Source of the DNA: Episyrphus balteatus
Lineage: Eukaryota; Arthropoda; Insecta; Diptera; Syrphidae
Reading direction: 5' to 3'
Assembly: GCF_945859705.1 (NCBI RefSeq)
Contig: NC_079136.1
Coordinates: forward strand, 84,568,867 to 84,632,866
Length of the DNA: 64,000 bases
In this document: positions 11,879 to 24,600 of the stretch, piece after piece
Position numbering within the stretch: the first letter of the stretch is position 1
Layout: each line of letters begins with the position of its first letter
Position numbers and translations under genes: made by a program
Notes under the pieces: model-generated
What the model saw: only the letters and a program-made list of their open reading frames with translations
The model's database searches: none
What the model was told of the DNA's origin: nothing

Positions 11879-12438
11879 CAGGGTTCGGACTTTACTTCGA
11901 TCGAAGTAGATTTACTTCGATTTTGGGAAAAAAATAAAATCTACTTCCCTACTTCTCTTTTTCAGGATCTACTTCTATTTTTTGATTGAAAAATATTTTT
12001 CAAATAATAAATTTAGAGAAAGGGATTTAACTTCAATTTTAAATCTGGTCGAGGCATTGAGAAATAAAGCTCAACTGAAATCTCAAAAGATGAATGGAGG
12101 TCAATTATTCTTCAAATTCAAGATATAAATAAAGTTTATGAAAGTAATTTTGACTGATTTTGGAGAATTCCTGATCAAAAATTTGTTAGATTATGCTAAA
12201 TTAACCGTTTTACCCCAAAGCACCGTTACAACCACTAGATGAGAAAGGTTTTTTGGAAAAGATCATAATAAAAAAAGTAAAGAAAAATAATTTTGTTGAA
12301 AAATAATTTTTTTAGAATAAATTTTTGTAAATAAATGTTCTGAAAGTTTAATTTTGAAATCTACTTCCGAAATTTAGGATCTACTTCACTTTTTTTTCAA
12401 ATCTGCTTCGAAATTTTGAAACTGAAGTCCGAACCCTG
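11879..12438. mobile_element. hAT-type MITE, 560 bp
   Basis: Ends CAGGGTTCGGACTT (11879) and AAGTCCGAACCCTG (to 12438) are perfect inverted repeats. They are flanked by a perfect 8-bp duplication GTCGCCGC (11871-11878 and 12439-12446). The interior arms repeat TACTTC words (ATCTACTTC, GATCTACTTC) in inverted arrangement, as subterminal transposase-binding repeats do in hAT elements. No transposase frame. Confidence 0.95.
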
Positions 12439-12446
12439 GTCGCCGC

Positions 12447-13304
12447 CATCCAAAGTTGATGTTACTATTTCTAGTATCAAACCCACTTCTCTCTTCTATT
12501 AAGACTCTTACTCTCTACTCTCTTCAGCAACAATGTAAAATTCTTAATTAATTATTTTTGCCGAAATTTTACAAGCAAAAAATTAATAACACTTCTATGC
12601 CGCATACCTACTGACTGCTTCAACAGCGCTATGAGATGTGAATTTTTTATAGAAAATTCAAGTTGGTTATGTTTTTATGTTAAAGGCAGGTGGGTTTTAG
12701 GTTAGGTTTGAACTTTTCTTTACTGAGTGGGAAAGGGTTATGTTCTTTATTTTAGCTTGAAGCTTTACGTGGCAGTTTTGTGTTGTAAAGGTATAGAAAT
12801 GTGTATAAGATACGCAGAAGGTAGAACTTTGATTGGAGTTTTTTTTGCCGATGATGTTTTGGTTTTTTTTTTCTTCTTGCGGGGGCAGTATCGAAGTTTT
12901 TCTTACATTCTCGGTATCAGATTATTTTATTTGGGATGAGTTTGGATTCGTGCATGTGTTTTTTTTTTCGAATTTTGTTCATTTGGAAATCGTGCAAACT
13001 CATCGCCGTGTAATTATTACACCTCTATAACTTACTATAAAGAAAGCATGATAGCTGTACGAAAGATGTAATTAAAAGTTGGAAAACATTCAATTATATG
13101 CATGAAGAAATATCTGTTTGAGAGAATCGGACTTTATAGCACAATCATTAATCTCTCATTGCGTGGTCTTGGCATTAAATCACCATTTTTTTTTTTTTTT
13201 TTAGAAAAAGTAAGTTTAGATTGTGATAGGGATTGCAAATAAAGGTATTTGTAGGTTTTTTATAAAGACTTTAGCAAAGGCATCTCAGTTATTTTACTTA
13301 TGAG
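12447..13304. other. intergenic DNA, no gene seen
   Basis: AT-rich with T-runs. Frames at 12727-12939 and 12833-13030 overlap in different frames and show no domain. Nothing else recognised. Confidence 0.5.
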
Positions 13305-13694
13305 CAGGGATAGGATCTTGTGGACCTAAAAACTTAAAAAAAGGCAAAATAAAACTCCCAAAAAGGCATAAAAAGGCATTTATTGAGAGAAAAAATGAAA
13401 TATAAAAATTAATTGTAGTAATTTGAACAATCATGTTTTTTTTTTTAATTTCAGGTAACAAGCGCCTGTGATTGTACTTTAAAGGGGCTAAAAGAATTCT
13501 CTACATCTGTAGACACGAGTTGAGCCGAATTAAAGAACTTTTTTTTTCGAGGGTGCTGTTTTCAAATCAGTTATTCTTTTTTTCTATCTTTTTTTGTTGC
13601 TGAGATATTCACGTATTGTTTGACGTAAACACCAAATTTTAGCATTTACGTCAAAATTTTTATTGCAATTTATGAAAATTTTGAGAATTGTTTT

Positions 13695-13762
13695 GACATA
13701 CATACGTCGATGTTTTTTTTGACGTACAAACGACGATGTTTTTTTTGACGTACAAACGTGTA
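13695..13762. repeat. 26-bp tandem repeat, three units
   Basis: Three units of a T8-GACGTACAAACGACGATG type word (first unit GACATACATACGTCGATG) lie inside the hAT-like element. Confidence 0.75.
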
Positions 13763-13992
13763 TGAACAAAAGAAACTTCTGATTTTCATGGCGTATACTG
13801 CAAACTCATTTTGGACAAAAATTTAAATATTTTGAATACTAAACGAATTTCAGATGTCCAATTACATGTACCTATGTAGAAAAGATAAATTTTAACTATG
13901 TATATATTAACTAAAAATCAAAAAATGCCGTATACGGCACTTAAATACTAGGGCGACGATATGCATACATGAATATTGTAAATTGAGTAAAT

Positions 13993-14191
13993 CCTAGTAC
14001 GCAGCTGAAGCGAAACGAAATTTTCCATACGAAATTTTGAACGAAATTAAATTTGTTTTGTTTTTGCTTTAAGACTTATTTTCTGATGTTTTTTCTTGAA
14101 TTTTTTTATTTGTGGTATTTTTTCTTTAATATGTTCGCTATTGACTTTGGAGACTTCAAAATTTTTCGTTTCGCTTCAGCTGCGTACTAGG
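13993..14191. mobile_element. palindromic MITE (CCTAGTACGCAGCTGAAGCG ends), copy 1
   Basis: Ends CCTAGTACGCAGCTGAAGCG and CGCTTCAGCTGCGTACTAGG are perfect inverted repeats and continue inward as AAACGAAATTTT / AAAATTTTTCGTTT. The element lies wholly inside the 13305-14706 hAT-like element, so it is a younger insertion or an internal part of it. Related copies occur at 49092-49468 and 49590-49790. I could not fix a target duplication. Confidence 0.85.
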
Positions 14192-14714
14192 CGTAAGTTA
14201 GCTTGAGTAGTTAGCTTTTGAACATGTCGGTTGCCGGCCGCGCAATAGACCGTAGAAGGCAATAAATGGTAGCAATAGCAGACAAACAAGTTGCATAGGT
14301 AGATCTTTTCACTCGAATTTGTTTGTGTGGGATAATTAGTGAATACTAAATATGGATATTCAGGCCTATCGAGGTATTCGTTCGGAGAAACGATGGCCCG
14401 TTCCGATCGGAACTTACATATCTTTCAAGGTATCCACTTCTGAACAAAAAAATAAAGTATACAATTTTGTGTGAAGGCATTACTTTAAAGACGCTAAAAA
14501 GATAAAAAACATTGGAAAAGGCAAAAAAAAAGGCAATAACAGGAGAAAAGGCAAAAAAAGGCAATAACGAAAGAAAAGGCAAAAAAAAGGCAAAATAAAA
14601 TACATATATTTGGCACGAGGGGGACGTGAAACGTGTTTGTTTTTAATCTATAATGTCGTAGGATTAAGCAAGAAAAAAAGGCAAATTCCACAACATCCTA
14701 TCCCTGCTTATGAG

Positions 14715-16369
14715 TTTAAGAGCTTTTTCTAATAAGTCGAAGGATTTTTTTCGCTCTCAGGGGGGCTCTCAGCAACGATAGTGTGCTGATCCAGTATTTT
14801 TGTAGAATCCTTGGAAGGAAAGTTTCGGCTGGGAAACGACGGTGAAGGAATCTTGATCAGTGTTGCTATACTCTTTTGTAGGCTTATAGTTCATAAAGTC
14901 GACATTGTTCCCCCTTGTAACGTTCGTTTAGCTGATTAGGTAGTCTTTTTGCCTTTTTCGTTAACAGATTGTAGGCGTACGTTTTTTCCAGGAATCGTTG
15001 ATGCATTTCATTTTTGAGTTGCCTGGAAAGGTCTGCAAGAATTTCAAATCTTATACATCCAAATCAAAGAACCATCCAAGATATACCAATCATTTTATAT
15101 TATCGCCCGCATCACATAATTCCAGTGGGTCCTTTGTCTATCATGTGCTTTTTGACAAAAACAAGCTAAAAACTTCATGCTGCATCTCACTAAACTAAAA
15201 AGAAGACAATCGGACTTCCTGAAAAAAGTTTTGGCTGAAAAAAACACTTAACTTTTAAAGTAAGAATCGTCATACCAACTTCCTAGGATAGTTTTCCTTT
15301 GCCTTTTCAAGCCATGTAGTTCTCATTTGTATCGGTTCGCCATATATTTTTGAGCATTCTCCTTTCCCACAAAAATCATGTACCTACCTATGGGTTTTTG
15401 AAAAATATAATGTTTTTTTTATTTTTTCCAATAATTTGAAAAATCAAGAAAAAACGGGCTTCATGTGGCTTTTGGAATAATCAGGCTTTAAGTTGGAAAT
15501 ATCGAGCATTTTACAGCTTAATGTACCAAAAAAAAAAACTCTATAAAGTTTCGATTTAATCCATCCAGCCGTTTTTCTGTTTTATTCGATCAAATTAAAG
15601 GATCACGATTTTGAGTTGAAATGATCATATTATTCTTTAACAAAAAAAAAATGTGTCATGCATTTCTCTTGATAAAAATGTTTGAATTTATGATATTCTA
15701 ACTTCTTATTCGTTCAAAATACCATCGGGTGTTATGTCAAAGTCAAAATAATACTAATAAAAAAACTCAAAAACAAAATAAAATAAATTTCAATTTTAAA
15801 GTTCAAGTGACTTCAACTCCAAAGCGTTTCGCCCAGGTACGACAGTGGGCTCATTAGTTAGGCCTGTCGTACCCTTACTAGGACGCCTTATTTTGGTCGA
15901 TGTTTACCGACACTTAATTTCTGCTGGATTTTTGAGAATATCTGAGTAAACTAAAAAGAATAAGAATCTTTGTCTTTTTAATTGAAAAGTATAATAAGAA
16001 TAAGATTCTTTGTCTTTTTAATTGAAAAGTATATTTCTTCGATTTAAACATAAAGCTTATGTTGTTGTTAATAAGGACTATGGGGTCTTAATAAGGCCCA
16101 CTCCGTTTTCTTAAGAATTGCGCAAAATTGCTAACAGGAAAACAATGTTTTGAAAGTAAAAATACAAACAAATCAATGTTTTTCAATAATATTTTATTTT
16201 GGTTTAAATTTATTTTATTAGAAAATATAAGAAATAAGTCTGTTCAGTTAAACATACAAATGTACAAAAAAAAATAATTTTAACAAAAAAAAAAACAAGC
16301 AAAAAACAAAAAAAAAGAAAAAGGAACACAACAACAATTCATGGCTATCCTTTTTTGTCTGAAACACAA
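14715..16369. other. intergenic DNA with small repeats, no gene seen
   Basis: A stem-loop is formed by GGTACGACAG (15836-15845) and CTGTCGTACC (15864-15873). A 40-bp tandem duplication (TGTCTTTTTAATTGAAAAGT at 15971 and 16011) follows. The frame at 14998-15198 has no recognisable domain. Confidence 0.6.
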
Positions 16370-16617
16370 AAACAATAGGTGCCGTGAAATAACGCCGAGC
16401 GAAATAACGCCGAATTCCAAAATTCGGCGTTATTTCACTTTCAAAAGCGAAATAAGGCCGAATTTCAACATTCGGCCTTATTTCACAATGACAAAGTGAA
16501 ATAACGCCGATTCGGCATTATTTCACTTTTTCAGTGAGGAAAATCCTGCTAAGTGGAGCTTAGGAAAAATTGCAATGTAACTACCTGTAGTCAGTTTGGT
16601 ATTGAAATGCCATATTC

Positions 16618-17632
16618 TTGGCAAAGGGACATAAGGCCCATGGACATAACAGCCACTTTATATTTGTGGACTTAAGTCCCAATTGAGTGAGACATAAGTT
16701 CCAAATTAATTGTCAAACTCAAGTTGGACATAAGACCCACAAATAAAAGATGGACGTTATGTCTCACTAACGAAGAATTCACAAATTATAAAATTATTTC
16801 CCAACTGGATTTGGGATAGTTACAAAATTCGATTTTGCACTTATGTCCCACCCTATTGGCATATACGCCTATATCCAATAGTGTATCCAAAGCAGGACAG
16901 CATGTCCCCAACCTCCAAGCTTACTTCACTGTTTATACGCCTAAGTCCTGGGTATTATTATTGTTTTTATGTGTATACCAAACAACAAAGATAATGTTTG
17001 TGTTATAACTTAGCAAACGCGAAGCGAAAAAAAATTTGCTTACATGAGAATCTATTTAATTTTCGGAACCCAAACGCGAAGCGGAAAAAAATTTTGCCCA
17101 CGGGAGAATCAATTTTGAGGTGTGAAAATAAAAATTCGCGCGAATTTTTATTTTCACACCTCAAAATTGATTCTCCCGTGGGCAAAATTTTTTTCCGCTT
17201 CGCGTTTGGGTTCCGAAAATTAAATAGATTCTCATGTAAGCAAATTTTTTTTCGCTTTGCCTTCCAGCAATTAAAACAGGTGGGATTTATTCGTTTCTTA
17301 TCTTTGTATTGTGATGACCGCCCTATTTGCGAGATAATTTTCCAAATGACTCGCGCTTATCATGCGAGGTTGGTTGTATTCAAAGTTTCTTTTTCATTTA
17401 AAGAATCTGAAACAAAACGCGAATAAAATAGAACAAAAGTTATTCTACATAATTATTTTATATTTCGAAGTGTGGGGCTTATGTCCCAGTTAAATAAAAA
17501 ATATGTTGGGCTAATGTCTCACTCAAGTGGGATATTATTCTTAAATTAAATGTCGTCCCACTCAAGTGGAACATAACTCCCAAAAATAAAGAGTGGGCGT
17601 TATGTCCTTGGGTCTTATGTCCCTGCGCCACA
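16618..17632. repeat. middle inverted-repeat layer (AGGGACATAAG / CTTATGTCCCT)
   Basis: Inside the 16378-18015 element, TGGCAAAGGGACATAAGGCC (about 16619) is mirrored by GGGTCTTATGTCCCTGCGCC (to about 17630). Arms on both sides are full of GGACATAAG, GACATAAGTCCC, ACTCAAGTGGGA and similar words, in both orientations. This looks like a second foldback element inserted in the first. I could not define its target duplication. Confidence 0.75.
17022..17257. repeat. near-perfect 236-bp palindrome, innermost layer
   Basis: Arms of 118 bases meet with no spacer at 17139/17140 (centre AATTCGCGCGAATT). Inside the arms are GCGAAGCGGAAAAAAATTTT words. The open frames at 16998-17426 (+) and 17003-17185 (-) translate the same palindrome in both directions and are not genes. 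One arm is repeated, diverged, at 55928-56039. Confidence 0.92.
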
Positions 17633-18023
17633 TTTTTATCACATCTTGAAACTTATCTAGGTTATTGAATAATTAAGAGGCATATAAGAGCCAAGACTTT
17701 TTTGGAACCTATACCTCGATGGGATGGACATAAGTCCCAAATTGGTATGGGAGCCATTGTGCCCAAATAAATTTGGGCCTTATATGCCTTTGAAAATAAG
17801 AAAAAGGGTAACATACCGGTTAACTTGCGTCTGCTCTTATGCTGACTTTTCTAACATTCGGTCTTATTTCTCAGTTGGGACTCGGCGTTATTTCACTTTG
17901 ACAAAGTGCAATAAGGCCGAATGTTGAAATTCGGCGTTATTTCGCTTTTGTAAAGTGAAATAACGCCGAATTTTGGAATTCGGCGTTATTTCGCTCGGCG
18001 TTATTTCACGGCACCAAACAATA

Positions 18024-18486
18024 AATGAAAAACAAAGTTTGCGTATGCCCAATAAGGCCCAGTCCTTATTTTTAGGGCCTTATTAGGAACATGCAAGACT
18101 TTTACAAAACAAAAATATTCAAAACTAACAATCAAACATTTTTTACAAACAAATGTTATAATAATTTACTCCAAATATAATACATTATGCGGGAAAAATA
18201 AAAAATATATACTTACTTGCTTGAAATTCGTTAAAAAAGAACACTTCTTAACACACTACTTTTTTATAATTTGGTAACTTCACTCCTCGACGAACTTTAA
18301 TCATCTGCAAGTCCTGACATAAATCGCTCAGTTGGCTTTTTTTCCTTTGTAAGTGTTCTTACAGACATGATTTACATATGACATGATTTTGATCGGCCGG
18401 CCGATACTTAATCGTTTTAGTGTGCAAAAAACCATTAAGATACGATGTTAAAAATTGGTACTACTCTTATTGCCGTTTATAATTTT
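18024..18486. other. intergenic DNA, no gene seen
   Basis: A/T-rich. At 18048-18085 there is AATAAGGCCCAGTCCTTATT, echoed by TTAATAAGGCCCACTCC near 16085. This may be a further outer inverted-repeat layer around the 16378-18015 foldback. Confidence 0.4.
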
Positions 18487-18605
18487 TACTTGCGATATAG
18501 GTACTATAGGGCAAGTTTAGGATTCGTAAAAAAAATCGAACTCGAGATAACAATTTTACATGACATTACAATGATGGAGAATGCCAAAAAAGTGGGTCCG
18601 GCAAT

Positions 18606-18646
<41 letters not shown>

Positions 18647-19490
18647 CTCTATCTGGAACTGCAGCCTAAACGAGAAGTGATTTTCTTCAAACTTGGTAGT
18701 TAGCAGTTTTTGGTGATTCAATAGAGGGGAAATTGAAATTTTTTTTTATGACCAAAACTAACGGTACCTGCCATATAACGGAAATAGAAAAGTTAATTTT
18801 TTTCAAAAACGGCTCTAACGATTTTGATTAAAATTTTTGTGTGTAATACTACACATAAGGGCCAACTTTTTAAATAAAAAAAATATTTTTCTACCGTTAT
18901 TAACGGTACCTGTCATAGAACGGTTTTTTTCGTTTCTGAATATCTCGTACAAAATTAACCCGATTTAAATGAAAATTTTTATACAAACGTGTGTAAGTAA
19001 AGATAATATTAAAATTTTAGAAAATTTTCAAAAAACGCATTTTTGGTTTTTTAAAAAATATTTCAAAATTTTTTTTTGAAAAATCAATTTTTTGAAAACG
19101 GATCAATGAAAAATTTTGAAATTTAATTTTTATGTGTAAATTAATTATTTCTTCAAAATGGCATACCAACTTTTTTTTTGAAAAATGTTAAAAAAATTTT
19201 ATATATAAAAAATTATTTTTTTAAAAAACGGCTTCTACAATTTTCAAAATTTTTTTTCTAAAAATACCTTTTTATACGAGAAATAAAATGGCATATTTGT
19301 TTTTTTTTTTTAAGATATTTTAAAACGGAGTTTTATTAATTATAAAAACAGATTTAATTTTTTTATACTACTTATGAAATTTCTTCAAAATATCGAATTT
19401 TAAATTTCTTGAATAAAAAGCTTTAACATTATAGTTACTTTAAGCATAAGAGCAAGTACGTGCGACCCCAGTCGTGCAATTTATTTAAAT
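18487..19490 (+). repeat. dispersed GTCT-microsatellite element, copy 1
   Basis: Starts ACTTGCGATATAGGTACTA then GGGCAAGTTTAGG, and ends near GAGCAAGTACGTGCGACC (19450-19467). It contains a (CTGT)n run at 18607-18645 preceded by a conserved block (ATGATGGAGAATGCCAAAAA, GGTCCGGCAATT). Further copies, reversed, are at 34471-35434 and 40526-41240. Non-coding. Dipteran elements with a GTCY microsatellite core (mini-me, DINE/Helentron types) are known; this may be such an element, but I cannot confirm the family. Confidence 0.8.
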
Positions 19491-21689
19491 TAGCTTCGAA
19501 CTTACTTTTTTGTTGGTTATAGGGAGATCCACAGTGAAGTGACTCCCAGTTGATATTTACAATTAAGTACATATTTTTACATTACACAGTAGCAATTTAT
19601 TTCATATTCCTAATCAGCCAAAGCAGGTCTGAACTCTGAACTAAAGTAATAGTCTTATGTTGCATTGGATTAAAACTTCGAAATTTTAAAATAATCGAAT
19701 ATTTTCCTTGTAGCGCTGATTCCTCATAATAATAAAAAAAAAAACCCTTTTATTTAAAGGTACCGTTAATTTCAGAAAATGAATCTGGAATAAATCAATT
19801 CTTTGTCTTTATATACATACCTAACTGCTAACTCTTACATAGTTAATATAATCACCTGGTTGATGCCACAATCCTACCCAAAACCATCATTCTCAATTAT
19901 AACGCACCTTCACTTCACTTCAACTTGTTTGTTTCCTTTAAAAGTCAATAGAATATGTAAATTATTTAATCAAACCATTTAGGAAACTTTTCTTCAAGAA
20001 AAACTCAACCGTTATTGGCAATCACAAGAAGAACTCTTCATAATGCTAAAAAAGGCAATCGATTGGTTTGAGGATTTTCAGAATAATTGATTTTAATTAG
20101 CATTTTTGCGTCCTCTTATTATCTACCTATCCATTGAAAGCTATAAAGTAAGTTTTATTAAGATTTTATCTGCCTTCCATTGTTTTACGAAAAGACTGAG
20201 TAATTTTTTTTTATCCTATCGACCTTTCATCAAAAGTCCATTAGGATTGTTAACTTGGTATAAAAAGTTTAGCTGACTTGACTGAATAAAAAGGGTTTGT
20301 TTCCTTATTATTCAATAATTGGTTTCTTAAATTATAATTTTTAAGTTTTTGGAATGGTTTGTGATTTTGAAGTTTTCCTCGAGTTTAGTTTTTTTAAGGG
20401 ACCCTTTTTTTTGGAAATTCCGAATTCCTTCTTTAAGAAATTGTTTGCTACTTAGCACTTAGCAGGCTTGTTGCTCGAATTAGCTTATATAAGCTTTAAA
20501 TTCTATACCACTTGACAATCATATTTTCGATGAAATCATGCATTTTATTAGCAATTTTATTTGGACGAGTTTGTCAAACGATACAAAATAAAAATCTCCT
20601 CACTAAACAAGGATTATCCTTATAAACGAAACACTTAACCTCCAATAATTGCTCCCTCTTAAAAAAAAAAAAAAGAACTTTAAATCAAATTTAGTCACTC
20701 AAGCTTGTTGGGGAATGTAGAAAGTTGTAGATTGCCAAACGTTTTGCTCTTTCATTTCCATTCTACCGCAACAATTTAAACGTGCGGACGTTTATTGAAA
20801 TCTATTGCCACATCGGTATTTCAAATATAGAATACCATTTCAGCTGGAACAGGCTATTGTTTGTGGCACATTCTTGTGTGTTCTGGCTGATTCAGTTGAA
20901 TGCAGCATTTTTTTTTTTTTTCTATTTATTTTTTCTCATTCTAACTCAACGATATGGTTTGAACTGCATACATACTAACCTATATAGTATAGATAAGAAC
21001 AAAACAAATGAAATAGCAAAGCAAATCGGTAAGAAACGAAGATGCATTGCTTTCACAATTAAAGGTAGTATGATACTAGAATACGTATACTAAACGAAAA
21101 TCTAAATTCTTTAATACAACAAACACTCAAAACTAAAATTAACTATGTAAGTATACTGTAAAATATTATGCAGATTTCCAAAAGAAGAATCTGTCTATTG
21201 AATAGATTAAACAGAAACAAAGTACACAAAAGTCTTAGATAGAATGAAAAAAAATATTAATTGAAAAATTAAGAAAATATATTTATCAGAAACTGGAAAA
21301 TAAATCACAAACAAGTTTGTTTTGCTTTGAAATAAAAAAAAATTGAACCGTTGCTCGTAAACCATTCAACTAATTCCAATAAAAGTTTGAATAGAAAATC
21401 GTTTAGAACCTGACCTTACAATTAAAAATACAGCTTTGAGTTTTATACAAAAAATTTAAAAAAAACATTTTTTATGAAAAATCAATTTTTTGATGAAACT
21501 TTTCAACACATAATGCCAATGGCATATCAAATATTTTTTTTATTTCTTTTGAAAAATGCTTGACAAATTTTATAAGTAGGTATACCAACACAAGAAAATA
21601 TTTGAAAAAAAAAAAAACGGCCCCAAAAATTATGAAGAAATTTCTAAGAATTCTTTCTTCTGCAAAAAATTTAATTGCATCCATACTTC
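19491..21689. other. intergenic DNA, no gene seen
   Basis: AT-rich with no recognisable domain, RNA gene or element end. Open frames at 20782-21093 and 21472-21684 are low-complexity F/I/K-rich translations. Confidence 0.5.
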
Positions 21690-24600
21690 TTTTATTTATT
21701 TGATTTGATTTATTTAATTCATGAATCGCTGTACAGTGAGAAATAATTCTTATAAATAGTACAGGTTAGATTGAATACAAAAAAAAGATTATAAAATACC
21801 AAAGTTAAACTTAAATTAATTTTTATAAATTGAAATTTAAAATTTTTAAATCCTATATTTACATATTTAATGAGAAGATTCCAATGAAATGTACGAAAAT
21901 ATTAGAGTTAAAAACTGTTTTTGCTCAATTTTATTTCTTAGTGATAAAGGTAAATGATTCCATGTTGATACAGCATAAATGAAAAACTGGCGACGCGATG
22001 TGACGCAGTTATATGTTCTAGGTCGTATCGTTAGACTTCGTGAAGACTGCGAAAAGCAAAGGTTTTCAAAAAGATAAGTTGGTTTACCGTTTTTTATGAT
22101 TTTGATGAGTAAAGTCAAACATCTGAATTGGAGAAAGCAACGAAGACTGCATCCTAGGATTTGTTTTGAAAATCTTGATATGTGATCGTATTTTCCAAGA
22201 TTATATACATATCTTGTTACAGAATTAAAAGCCAAGTTTAATTTTCGAAATGATTCAAAGCTTAGGTCAGCAATAATTTCACATCCAAAGGTCATCACTG
22301 GTAATATCAAAGACTTTACCAGTTTCATTTTAATTTCTTTAGGTAAAAAGTATCTAGAATTTGATAAATTCCGAAGTACAGCGTAAACTTTAGCAACTGT
22401 GATGTTGATATGGTCATCCCAAGTCAATGTATTATTAAAAATAACTCCTAGATTTCTTATCTTAGACACCATTTCAACCACCTGGCCGTTCAAAAACAAT
22501 TGGGGAAAATCCTGACAGTCAAAGCGCTGGGTACTTATCGATATGCACTTTGTTTTGCTGGGATTTAGCAAGAGCTGATTCTTAATTGACCATTTAAAAA
22601 CTGAAGCTAAATCTTCGTTAATTTTTGCGATTGCATCTTCGATTAGTCCTACCCGGAAATGAAAATATAATTGTACATCGTCGGCATATATGTGATAAGA
22701 ACAATAATTCAGAACCGAAGGGAGATCGTTTATAAATAACGAGAAAAGCAAAGGTCCGAGTATCGAACCTTGCGGCACACCTCTCCTTAAGTTTAAGAAC
22801 TCAGACAACCTGTATTTATAAGAAACAGCTTGAGAACGATTTTTCAGATAAGAAAATATAAGTTTTGTTGCACCTGAAGAGAAATTGAATTGACAAGAAA
22901 GTTTATTGCATAATATGGTTGACTCAACAGAATCGAATGCTTTTGAAAAATCAAGCAGAGTTAAAAGCGTAACTTTGTTTTCTTCCGAAGCTTCCCGAAT
23001 ATCTTCAGTAACCTTCAGGAGAGCAGTTGTACAGCTATGATTTTTCTTGAAGCCAGACTGTAGAGGGTTGAGTAGATTTAAGCTTTCAATGTATCTCTTA
23101 ATTTGGTTGCTAATAATAACTTCAAACACCTTAGAAATATATGGTAAAATCGCAATCGGTCTATATTCAACTTTTTTTCCAGAGGATTTTGGAATCGGAA
23201 TTATTTTTGCACGCTTCCACTCATAAGGAAAATTATTTGTGGAGATTATAGAGTTAAAAATATATGTTATAAATGGAAGAATCTTAGGTAGTAAGATCTT
23301 GATGAAGTCTGGGTGTACATTATCAAGGCCAATACATTTGGATTTAACCGAGAAGATTGCATTACCAACATCGTACAAATCAACTTCTAAAAAATGGAAT
23401 GCGTCATGGGATGAGTTATCAACAATTGTTTCAACAATGTTTTGGGTAAAAGGTATGGGATTTGCAAATTTTTGGTTCATTTCATCCACGTTGAACTCAC
23501 CTTCATTAGAAGAGGACTTTTTACCTATACCCAGGTCCTTTATTTTTTTCCAGAAATTTTTGGAAGAACGGATTGAGTTAAATTGGTTGATATAGTGCAA
23601 TCTTTTCGCCTGACGGATCATTACAGTAGCTCTATTTCTGGCCCTTTTAAAGTCGCCTAACATATCTTCACAAGCAAACCTTTTCCACCTCCTATAGCTT
23701 ATATCACGCAAATTCATAGCTTTCTTTATATTATCAGACATCCAAGGACAAACCGAGTTTTTAATGACCTTGGTTTTTTCTGGGACATACTTTTCAAAGA
23801 GAAAATTTACACCCCGATTCAAAATGTTTATTTGTTCGTTTGTATCTGATGTTTCAAAAATATCAGACCAGTTTAGAATATCAAATTCGATGAAAAGACT
23901 TTGTAGATTAACATTTCGAAAATCTCGATATTGGAAACTTTGGGGAGCATTATTGCTTTTAGTTTGAAAATCAATTGTTGCAAAAATCAAATCGTGATAA
24001 GAAAAAGCTGGAGCAGAAAGTTGGCTGTAGAACTTAAGATGTGCTGGTTCACTAAGCAGAACAAGGTCAAGTAATGAGGGGGAAGAGTTTGGTTGAAAAT
24101 GAGTTGCTGTAGTAGCATTTGCAATAGAAAGGTTTAAGGAGATAATTGCATCTTTGAAGGTTTTACTTGCATGATTGTTCAAAAGATTTATATTCATATC
24201 CCCACAGAGTACTAAATGTTTAGATCTGAGTGACACCTCACTGATAACATTTTCCACAATTTGAGAACAAGCAATGTTAGGTGGCATATAAAGTGAGCCA
24301 ATTGTATATTTGTCTACCTCATTTTGAATTTCAATAAAAACAAATTGAGAATTACTTTTCTCATCAGAACGCAACACTACACGGGATTGGATTGTATTTC
24401 GTATATATATAGCTGCTCCACCTCCTCTTCTATCAAAACGATCAGCACGGTGTAACTTGAAACCACATACAGACACATAATCATCATTTAGATTTGGATC
24501 AAACCAAGTCTCAGAAATACAGATAATGTCAATTTCACTCTCAACAAAAATTTGTCTCAACTCATCAATTTTATTAGTTAGGCTTTGTGCGTTTAGATGG

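Larger units (their letters stand above)
13305..14706. mobile_element. hAT-type non-autonomous element, 1402 bp, with nested MITE
   Basis: Inverted ends CAGGGATAGGATCTTGTGG (13305) and CCACAACATCCTATCCCTG (to 14706), flanked by a perfect 8-bp duplication CTTATGAG (13297-13304 and 14707-14714). Many AAAAAGGCA words lie inside both ends (about 13337-13380 and 14515-14690), probably subterminal binding repeats. A 26-bp tandem repeat (GACGTACAAACGACGATG plus T-run, three units at about 13695-13762) and a palindromic MITE (13993-14191) lie within. No transposase frame survives. Confidence 0.95.
16378..18015. mobile_element. foldback element with GGTGCCGTGAAATAACGCCG ends
   Basis: Ends GGTGCCGTGAAATAACGCCG (16378) and CGGCGTTATTTCACGGCACC (to 18015) are exact inverted repeats. 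The element is flanked by a perfect 8-bp duplication AAACAATA (16370-16377 and 18016-18023). The arms, about 150 bp each, are built of repeated inverted words: GAAATAACGCCGAATT, GAAATAAGGCCGAA and complements. Two more inverted-repeat layers lie inside. No transposase frame. The superfamily is unclear; the 8-bp duplication would allow hAT. Confidence 0.95.

Noticed and set aside
16998..17426. 142-codon frame with a mirrored minus-strand frame
   Set aside because: It translates the two arms of a palindrome, so the same peptide appears on both strands.
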